From Emydura subglobosa (lineage: Eukaryota > Chordata > Testudines > Chelidae), in the NCBI GenBank assembly GCA_007922225.1, contig ML679941.1:60359079-60423078 (forward strand): a DNA stretch of 64,000 nucleotides. The letters are read 5' to 3'. This document shows positions 56,759 through 64,000 of this stretch, in pieces (position 1 is the first letter of the stretch; every line of letters begins with the position of its first letter). Under the pieces are notes generated by a model that was given only the letters and a program-made list of their open reading frames with translations, made no database searches and was not told the DNA's origin. Both the position numbers and the translations under genes were made by a program.

Positions 56759-57431
56759 TGTGTCCCTCCGCGGGTCCTGTGCTCTTTTCAGCTACGCTGG
56801 TGTTATGGCTGGGTGGGAGCAGACGGGGGGGCCCGGTCCCACCCTCTACCTGGGCCTCAACCCAGGGACCCTGTGAGGAGTAGCCTCAAACTGCTTAGTT
56901 CATGAGGGCTACTACCTTCCCTGGCTCGCTTGTCCTTGGCCCCACTGCTCGTGGTCCACTCCCTGAAACCGGGATGGGGGTTTTCCCCCTTCACGCCATG
57001 GGTCTCTCTGTCCCTGTGATCCTCCCTCTGTTTGGATGAGGTCACCCCACCTCTCCTCCGTTGCTCAATTGTCTGAGCGACCAGGTCCTCTTTCAGGCCT
57101 CTGTGCCTATGACCCTTGGCTCTGCCCAGACGGGCTTCTCCTTAACCCCAGTGTCTTTGATGTTGTGGTAGGAACAGTAATTGCTCTAAGCTCTGTAGCA
57201 GAGCAGTTCCACTCCTTCTCTCAACTCCCTTCCAGCTGCCCCTATCTGCCTGACAGGGAGGCTTTTAACTTCTGGGGCAAGCTCCTTAATTGACCTCAGC
57301 TGGCCTAATTGGCCTAATTGACTTGGAGTAACCCAGCTGAATCACCCAGGGAACAAGGATTTGTTGATCCTGGGGCTAATATGTATCCCCTCCAATACTC
57401 TCCTATAGCCATCAGGTCTGGTCTTGTCACA
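56759..57431 (-). mobile_element. Solo LTR of a Gypsy-type element
   Basis: A 673-bp GC-rich unit starting TGTGTCCCTC and ending CTTGTCACA (TG...CA). It is flanked by the 4-bp direct repeat CCAC at 56,755-56,758 and 57,432-57,435, as expected for Ty3/Gypsy integration. Minus orientation is inferred because that end reads TGTGACAAGACCAGACC, the usual start of related turtle LTRs. The other half (gggtccctgggttgaggccc on the minus strand) is related to the LTR at 14.98 kb. No internal gag/pol remains, consistent with LTR-LTR recombination. Frames in it are accidental. Confidence 0.82.
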
Positions 57432-57435
57432 CCAC

Positions 57436-57850
57436 ATACTTACATGGTTGCCACTGACACACCATTGCAAATTCAAAATGTTGTATGTGGGCAAATATCA
57501 AGGTTGCTATGAAATTTCTTTTGTTTAGAACGAGAGATCAAATTGTTGAATGCTTAACAGCTTAATTGATTATTGATGGCAATTATTTGTTAAAATAAAT
57601 GTATGTCAAATTCTGTTTCCAGTCAGAGTCCTAGTAGTGAGGTTGCATAGGTGCAACTGAGAACAGCATTTGGCCCTCCAATTGTTCTTGGCATTTACTC
57701 TAGAATATTTGATGCAGATTAAAATATTCAATTACATTTGGACCACAGTGAGAATTTCTAATTTATATATAAATAAAGAAATACAATGGTAGCAATACAA
57801 TTAATTTATTTCTAATAAACATGTACAGTAAGAGTGAATACTGTGCATTC
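57436..57850. other. AT-rich unique DNA
   Basis: Nothing recognised. Confidence 0.42.
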
Positions 57851-57854
57851 ATGT

Positions 57855-57917
57855 TACTGAAGTCAATAGCAAACTCCCATTGACTTCAGTGGAGGCAAGA
57901 TCAGACCCTGCATATGT
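57855..57917. repeat. CATTGACTTCARTGG family repeat
   Basis: Two inverted cores, actgaagtcaatagc and cattgacttcagtgg, lie 20 bp apart and are followed by agatcagaccctgc, as in the other palindromic copies. Confidence 0.65.
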
Positions 57918-58070
57918 TTATGTATGTGTGCATTAAAGGTGGAGTCAGTATCATCACTTGTAGCTAAGGTTTCCTGACACTTCCCATTATAAGACCCTGT
58001 CTTCAGTTGCTTATAACTTTGCCAAAATTTCAGGCTGAAATTTTCCATGCTGGATGTTTACCTGAGGCTC

Positions 58071-58092
58071 TTTTTTTTTTTTTTTTTTTTTT
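58071..58092. repeat. Poly(T) tract
   Basis: About 22 T. Confidence 0.93.
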
Positions 58093-58099
58093 AATTAAT

Positions 58100-58585
58100 C
58101 TAAAATGCTTAAGCTGTTTCCAAGAATGAGACTGGGGAAAATACATTGTTTTGCCCATATTAAAGAAATTCTTGCCATTTAATTAAGAAGCTTAAGCATC
58201 TCCATGAGTTGGAGCAGGGACTTGAAATTTGGTAGGGAGGTGTCAGTGATGTGCCTTTTGCCAGCCCTGTGAAAATCCACCAACTTTGATAAAGTTCAAA
58301 GCCTTCAAAAAATCTCCTTTCACACATGTTCAGTAGAGTCTTGTTCGAGTTTGGCACCTAAATTCACTGAAGATTCAGTATGCCTGGAGCATGCTTATCC
58401 TTTTGCAGCTCCTAGGTGCCATTCACTCTGTTCAGGTGCCAGCCATACCAGGGGTTGAGGACTTTCCATGGAATTGCTCCTCCTGGCTGCCGATGACTGT
58501 TGTAGCACTGGGCACAGGAAATGAGGACAGGGAGACAGCCTTTTTGTACTCTCAAGCCTCCCGTTTCTGGTGCACAAGTGATGTG
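58100..58585. other. Unique DNA
   Basis: No gene or recognised repeat. Confidence 0.4.
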
Positions 58586-58589
58586 GAGA

Positions 58590-59115
58590 AGGAGGTAGAG
58601 GGGACAAGAGCTGGACCTAGGGTGGGTATGAGGGCAGAGACAGAATAAATTGGGATAAGGAGCCAGGGCAGGGAAGACTGGAACCAGGAGCTAGGACTAG
58701 GTTGGGTATTAAGACTGCAATGGTGCCATTGGAGACATAGTGGTGGAAGTAGTGCCTTGGAGTTCATGGGATGAGGGTTGAGATTAGAGGAAGAGCTATT
58801 CAGGGGGATACTGGGACCGGCTTGATAAGGAGACTAGAACAAGGAGTGAGGAAGGGGAGAGACTGAGGCAAGGAGCTGAGGGACAAGGGACTGGAAGTGT
58901 GAGGAGAAGACTGGAGGAGACAAAGACAGTGGAGATCAGGCTTGAGAAGTACAGGGCAGAAAGGTCTGTAACCACGTGCCTTCCAGAACCTGAATAGAAC
59001 CCAAGATTCCTGAGTCTCACTATTCCTCTATTGTCAGCAAATATCTATGAAATCTTCCAGCAAAACATGTGTTCCATCCTGCTCTAGTAGCTGGTTAATA
59101 TAGGGTGACAACATA
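58590..59115. repeat. Repeat family Y, copy 1, left part
   Basis: A purine-rich stretch leading to ccaagattcctgagtctcac, which matches 63,260-63,520. The match breaks at about 59,115 where an L2-like LINE fragment begins, and resumes at about 59,597. Confidence 0.65.
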
Positions 59116-59119
59116 ATCC

Positions 59120-59590
59120 TCCACAATGCTATCATTTACTTGGAGGCTTATAAAGCTCTGAATGGGAATGGCCCTGGTTATATTCAAGACCTCCTCACTG
59201 AGCCTCCACCTGCGGGGTATTTGTGCTCACATACTACCTGATGTTTAGCAGTTCTGTCATCACTCTGGAAGTCAGTGGGCAATCAAGACTTTGCTGTGGC
59301 AGGTTTGAAGGTGGGGAATTCACTCCTTCATGAAGTCAGCCTCATTTAGTCTCTCCCCACTTAAAAAAAACGCCTAAAAACTTACTTTCTTCAGAGGTGT
59401 TTTTAAATTACTACCCTGGTTGCTGTTCTTTTGTTCTTAGTTTACCACCTTGTTTGTAATTTTATTAAGGTTGGGGTGGGTTTTTTTTAATTAGTTAATG
59501 AGAAATTGGTTTTACGATTGTTCTACACCCTGAGCACATTCACAGGGGAAGGATGCTTTATAAATAAACTATTTATTATTATTTCTTTAC
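59120..59590 (+). mobile_element. L2-like LINE 3' fragment
   Basis: The frame starting 59,146 reads AYKALNGNGPGYIQDLLTEP. That is the conserved block near the C terminus of L2-group ORF2 (usual 'YKALNG.AP.YL..LL'). A later piece reads LKVGNSL and LKTYF, as in the usual 'VWNSLP...FK..LKTHLF' ending. It ends gctttataaataaactattt then an ATT repeat, a normal L2-type tail. Stops show it is dead. Confidence 0.72.
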
Positions 59591-59596
59591 TCTGTT

Positions 59597-59690
59597 AGCG
59601 CAACTCATTGCGATGACCCTAAAGGTTCCAGCCCTGTGGAGGAACCATGTGCGTGTCAGTTCAATACCACATGACAAAATTTCTTTATTT
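59597..59690. repeat. Repeat family Y, copy 1, right part
   Basis: aaaggttccagccctgtgga and gttcaataccacatgac align with aaaagttccatccctgctga and tatgataccacatgat at 63,570-63,625. Confidence 0.6.
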
Positions 59691-59807
59691 TCCAATTTGC
59701 TTTTTTTTTAAACATATGAATTACATACAGACAACTATGTTAGAAGAACCTTATTAAAGTAGTAAAGTCAAGCATTCAAAGGTAGAAAATGCCAGAATTA
59801 AAGTCAC

Positions 59808-60095
59808 CTGTGCAACTGAAGTCAATGGAAGCCATGCTCTGAACATATAAAATGCTATATAATGCTAAGAAGTCTGAAAAATCAAGTACTAGGTGTCTCA
59901 AATTGGGCACCCAACATTAGTGGATACTTTTGACCTTAATCTCTCTATGCCTCAGCATCCCAACTATAAAATGGAGATAATAATAGCTCCTCACCTCACA
60001 TGGGTGCTAGGAAGATACCTTATTAAAATTTGTGAAGCTCTCAGATACTTGTAGTGATGAGCACTGTAGAAAAGCTGATGAGAAAATTAATAATT
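59808..60095 (+). repeat. MIR/L3-like old repeat
   Basis: Starts with an ACTGAAGTCAATGG core, then tctctatgcctcagcatccc, aaaatggagataataatagc, ctcctcacctcacatgggtg and aatttgtgaagctctcagat. This is the familiar order of ancient amniote SINE/LINE tails. Confidence 0.78.
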
Positions 60096-60099
60096 CTGT

Positions 60100-60760
60100 C
60101 TTCAGAGCAGGGTTTGAATAGTACATAGTAAATAAGACAGAGGGCCACATATTGAACAATAAGGAGCAAACAAAACATTGAATAGCTACTTATTCAGTGA
60201 ACATTGTCCATCTTGTACACTGAATGAGGCAAGAGTCTTTTGGGACATGTAGTATGAGATCACATAATTAAAGATTATATCATAATGCATAATCCCAAGG
60301 GGGTTAATTTAAGGTTGTACAGACAACCTTAATTTGGGCGCTTGACTGTGCAAAATCAAATTTTCTTTTAATGTAGTTTTTGTGTGTAATATGGAAAATA
60401 TGTATAACACATGAACAGGTGTAGTAGGTGCAAAAAGCATTTGGCCAAATATATCCTTTACACATGTACACACAAATCTCATTGAGTTCAGTTATGTTCA
60501 TGAATCTGAAGGTAGAAATTGGCCATTTCTCTTGTTATAGGAATGTAAAGAACCTCTTAGCAATTAATCAGTTTTGCACTCATAAGAATGTTTTTCTTTG
60601 TGAAAAAGAGTATTTTCTTATGCATGAAATAGTGAAAATGGCACTCTCAGAACAGCAGTCACAGTGATAGCCACTTATCATGAAAACAATAAAAGAGAAA
60701 TACTAGCACACTTCTGCAGTATTTGCCATTCTACTGAATAAACATCTGTTGCCTCCATTG
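60100..60760. other. AT-rich unique DNA
   Basis: No gene. A 79-codon plus frame at 60,428-60,667 overlaps an opposite frame and lacks motifs. Confidence 0.42.
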
Positions 60761-60769
60761 TGTTGACCA

Positions 60770-61090
60770 ACCTAACAGGCTGACAGTGAACACTGTTTTA
60801 TGCACTATTTAATAGCTGGATTCCAAATATTAATCATGAAATGAGCTCAAGTATTGCTTCTTGAATATTTGCAGTCCAGAGCTTTGTTTGCAGGCCTTTT
60901 AATATAGCTTCACAGTGTAACTTAATAGGCTTGCATGATGGAAAAAAGGTTCCACTTGGGAGCCCTTTCTGCCCACATCTTTAGGGTTCCCACAAATCCT
61001 ATCTGTCAATGAAAATGGTGTTAAAGTTCTACATTTGCCGTAATCCAAAAATGACAGGTCATGGGATTAACACAGGCTGTTCAAATGTGA
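60770..61090. promoter_or_regulatory. Candidate conserved non-coding element
   Basis: Complex, non-repetitive sequence rich in homeodomain/POU-like words (aaatattaatcatgaaatga, ttttaatatagc) and without repeat signatures. This is a suggestion from composition only. Confidence 0.18.
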
Positions 61091-61094
61091 TAAA

Positions 61095-61385
61095 ATAAAT
61101 GAATATAAATCAGTTGTAGAGGAAAGCATGATATTAGTGGAACATAACCAAATTATATATGTAAAGATATACTCCACAAAATAGGTCAGACATACTTGAG
61201 TAGCTCAGTTTGCATACTGTTTTAATGTGAACTCTGTATGTAGCCTTAATCTTATTCTTAATACATTTGTGCATTAATAATGTACTCACACAAATGTATA
61301 TAATCATAGCTTTGTCTTGCTATGTGGCCTTCCTCCCTCTACCTCCCGTAATATAACACTTGAATATCAGTTTTTAAAATGAGTG
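61095..61385. other. AT-rich unique DNA
   Basis: Nothing recognised. Confidence 0.4.
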
Positions 61386-61387
61386 AC

Positions 61388-61758
61388 TGTGACAAGGCTG
61401 CCTTCCCTACCCCTTGGATCACCTCAAAAAGCCTGGACAATTATGTGTTTGTAAGTACACCAGTACAGCTTCGTGCAGCAACGTACAGAAGTAAACTTCC
61501 CCCTTAGCCCATTCTTTAGGAAAGAGGGTAAGATGTCCTTATCTTGAGAATCTGCTCCAATGGCCCTGCCAGCCTCCTTTCTTTCACTTTCTTCCTAACC
61601 TTTAACTGTTCCCAGCTGATGAGTTGATTGCTTTCATGAGCTTGTCAAGTCCCTGACTAATTGAGAATCCATCTCCATTTAAATCCACACCAGGGGATAT
61701 CTAGTATCTTAGTGACCAGAGTGTTGGATCAGCTCTAAGCTCCTAGCGCTCTGTCACA
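61388..61758 (-). mobile_element. Solo LTR-like element, TGTGACA...TGTCACA
   Basis: A 371-bp unit starting TGTGACAAGGC and ending GCTCTGTCACA, an inverted terminal repeat of TG...CA type. Minus orientation is assumed because that end reads TGTGACAGAGC, the start typical of related turtle LTRs, and a TATA-like atttaaat follows. The flanks gtgac and gtggg agree in three of five bases, so a target duplication is possible but not shown. Confidence 0.65.
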
Positions 61759-61764
61759 GTGGGG

Positions 61765-63250
61765 TTTTGTTCATTGCACTATCTTTCACATCACCTGTTC
61801 CATGACTTGAACAATAACATTCCATTAAACAATTGATATAAATTGGGAAAACGTATTTTCTTATCTTAAAAACTGTAGGGTGTAAGCAGCTCCAAAATGA
61901 AGTTAATTCATTCAATAATAGGTCTTTGTTGATTTCTTAGTCATAAGAATACACATTAATTAGTCTGTGAAACTAATTTTCAGTGTCCTATTTAATAATA
62001 ATTAATAAAAAGATATTGTTCAATTTATAGAAGCAGATCTGATACTTAGATGACAGTTAAATGTAACTAAATAGAAGAATATTTTTGTATATTTATATAT
62101 TAATATGATAGTGGAATCTGTTAATTTAAAAAGTTATCATCTGCAGCTTATATATCCAAAGTTATTATCCACCTCTGCTGGCAAGATAAAACAAATTACA
62201 GTATATTGTTTCATTATTACTCTTTCTGAATAATATTTAAACAGAAAATATCTAAAATGGTATACAGATAACTGTTGGCTGTTTTTTTTTTTGGTTTCTT
62301 CATTTTGCTTGTTTCTTTTTACTGCCTCTTGCATAAAGGTAAATGGAAAAAAATCTACAGTGATTTTAGGTTACCTCAACTACTATTGGTTAATTGAAGA
62401 GCACTATCAGATTGGAAATTTATAGGATCTTTCCTGGGATTTGTTCCAAAATCTGGATTATTTTCTTTGTTCTATAAATGAAAGCAGTTTGAAGATCTGA
62501 GCCTTTAAAATAAGCCAATCACCTTAAAGTCAGAATTAGTTGAACAAGCAAGTGACCTTTTACTGTATTACTAGGCTGGTTGAAAATGGTCTTTAAATCC
62601 TGCTTTATCTTTCTCTAGCTAAAGAAAGCTCACAATTACAGTGGCTGGGTTAACTCTCATCAAGAGAGATCAGAACATACCAGCATTGAGCAACGAACAC
62701 AAGAGAACAGCACTAGATAGATGAATTTAGTCTGCCACTCTATTAAAATCTGACCAACATGGAATCTGTTTGCTAGATAAGAATTCTACTAATCTAAAAA
62801 TAATTAAAAATATTAATAATAATAATTTGTCTTCTTTTTCTTAGATTGGAAAAAAAGGAGATGCAGTTGTTGTTTCTTTTAAATATATGTGATTCTTTAG
62901 CACAGACAAAATATTCCAAGCAAGATAATGATGTTAGCAGAATAATTGTGACTTTGTCGTAATTGGTGGTTATTGGAATTATCTCATAGCCTGATTCTGA
63001 CTTGAGGGGCAAATGTTTAAATGTATTTCAACTGGTACAAAATTACAACAAATTTTCATCTTTGAAATCTCCCTCAGGTTTCCAGTGGGCTGAATACTGA
63101 GTACTTTCTTCTTACAGGAACCACAGTGATTTTACAAAATTATAATAATCTAATGTCCCTGGATTTGACTGTTAAAAACACAGGACCACACCACACAACA
63201 ACTACTATCCTTAAAGACACTTGCACAACTCCCATCAGCTACAGGAGAAC
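61765..63250. other. AT-rich unique DNA
   Basis: No gene or repeat recognised. Confidence 0.42.
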
Positions 63251-63259
63251 TTATGTGTG

Positions 63260-63640
63260 AAGGAAAGGAGAATGGGATTTGGAAAAGGTAGGGGTGTGGA
63301 AGAGACAGGACAGGGACAGGTTGGAGGGAACAGAGCAGAAGGGGTCAAGTTTAGGAGAAATGGGCAGAAGAAGTGGTGCCTACTTAAACTACACAGCCCT
63401 CCAGAGCCAAGATTCCTGAGTCTCACCATTCCTTTGCTATCAGTACATATCTGTGAAACCCACTGGCATGGTGTCCCATTCCCCTCTACTGCTGGTTCAC
63501 ATGGAGTATGACAAGGTACTATTGGTATCAGTTACTCCAAGTGGCTGAGGGCTGTGCGGTGAATCTAAAAGTTCCATCCCTGCTGATGAACAATGTGGGT
63601 GTCGATATGATACCACATGATGGGCTTTCTGTTTGCTTTA
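63260..63640. repeat. Repeat family Y, copy 2, uninterrupted
   Basis: A purine-rich left part, then ccaagattcctgagtctcac, ctactgctggttcacatgg, gttccatccctgctgatga and gataccacatgat. This gives the uninterrupted arrangement of the copy at 58.6-59.7 kb. Confidence 0.65.
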
Positions 63641-63651
63641 AAAATCTAAAC

Positions 63652-64000
63652 CAGGGGTCAGCATCCTTTGGGAAGGGGCATGCTAAGTCATCCCCCACCC
63701 CTCTCCCACGTGCTGTGGGCCCAGCACCCTGGCCAGTGACTTGCCGGGTGTTCGGCGGCAGTGGCAGGGGACTGTCTGCGGGCCCGTTTCTTGCTGTTCC
63801 CCTTCTCCTCCCACTGAGGGGGTGGTGAGGAGCAGGAGTGAGAAAAGCTGCTTGGCCCCTGCACACCCAGGGTACCCAGAAGGTGGGAGCAGCCACTGTG
63901 CGGCCCTGCTTGGGGCTGGGAGCAGCACGGCTTCAGCTCTGGCCTACTTAGGAGAGGGATGGGGCCAGATGAGGGGAGTTGCTGCCACGTAACCCTGATT
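63652..64000. mobile_element. hAT-type DNA transposon, start only
   Basis: Begins CAGGGGTCAGCATCCTTTGG, which matches the classic CAGGGGTCGGCAACC terminus of hAT (Charlie-like) elements. A GC-rich interior follows and the element continues past the window edge, so the other end and any transposase cannot be seen. Overlapping frames on both strands here are accidental. Confidence 0.6.

Noticed and set aside
63221..64000. Many overlapping frames at the right edge
   Set aside because: They fall in repeat family Y and a GC-rich hAT end, and overlap on both strands.
1..64000. tRNA, snRNA or rRNA genes
   Set aside because: No cloverleaf with A/B boxes, U-RNA signature or rRNA core was recognised by eye. 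A covariance-model scan would be needed to exclude them fully.

Overview
This window is vertebrate nuclear DNA, AT-rich and CpG-poor outside a few islands, and its repeat content points to a turtle or close reptile relative. The evidence for that is several CR1 LINE copies of turtle type, a degenerate PIF/Harbinger DNA transposon, chromoviral/Ty3-Gypsy LTRs that open with TGTGAC, hAT-like and 'GTCTACAC' inverted-repeat elements, and old amniote repeats. The organism call rests on my recognition of repeat families, not on a database search. No operons, rRNA, tRNA or CRISPR arrays were seen, and no intact protein-coding gene could be supported. Almost all open frames are short and accidental or lie inside mobile elements. 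The window reads as intron or intergenic DNA around at most one promoter or first exon.

Layout. 1-8.6 kb: AT-rich unique DNA, an old tail-type repeat, a (GT)n tract, a 72-nt palindrome (4.37 kb) and a hAT-like element with a 9-bp target duplication (5.85-6.37 kb). 8.65-9.35 kb: a long inverted-repeat element. 9.4-14.6 kb: mostly unique AT-rich sequence, with a candidate conserved non-coding block near 13.5 kb. 14.6-16.3 kb: two related LTRs facing each other, flanked by a 50-bp direct repeat. 17-18 kb: an old CR1. 19.16-21.55 kb: an internally deleted Ty3/Gypsy element with two LTRs, gag, zinc knuckle, protease and integrase remnants but no reverse transcriptase. 26.34-30.4 kb: a broken Harbinger transposon followed by two CR1 fragments in the same orientation.

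31.8-33.1 kb is the only clearly GC- and CpG-rich unique region. It has paired inverted CCAAT boxes, a TATA-like site and a candidate 100-bp exon with consensus splice signals. It is the best candidate for a gene promoter or 5' UTR exon on the + strand, but I cannot name the gene. 33.2-41 kb is mostly AT-rich unique DNA with CR1-like fragments at 38.1-39.1 kb.

41-64 kb: small inverted-repeat elements (41.36, 52.15, 53.72 kb), copies of ancient repeats, a near-perfect 85-nt hairpin (55.71 kb), a solo LTR with a CCAC target duplication (56.76 kb), a second LTR (61.39 kb), an L2-like LINE fragment nested in another repeat (59.1 kb), and the start of a hAT element that runs off the right edge. 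The most useful items for follow-up are the promoter-like island with its exon candidate, the 85-nt hairpin, the head-to-head LTR pair with its flanking duplication, and the Gypsy element that has lost RT but kept integrase.
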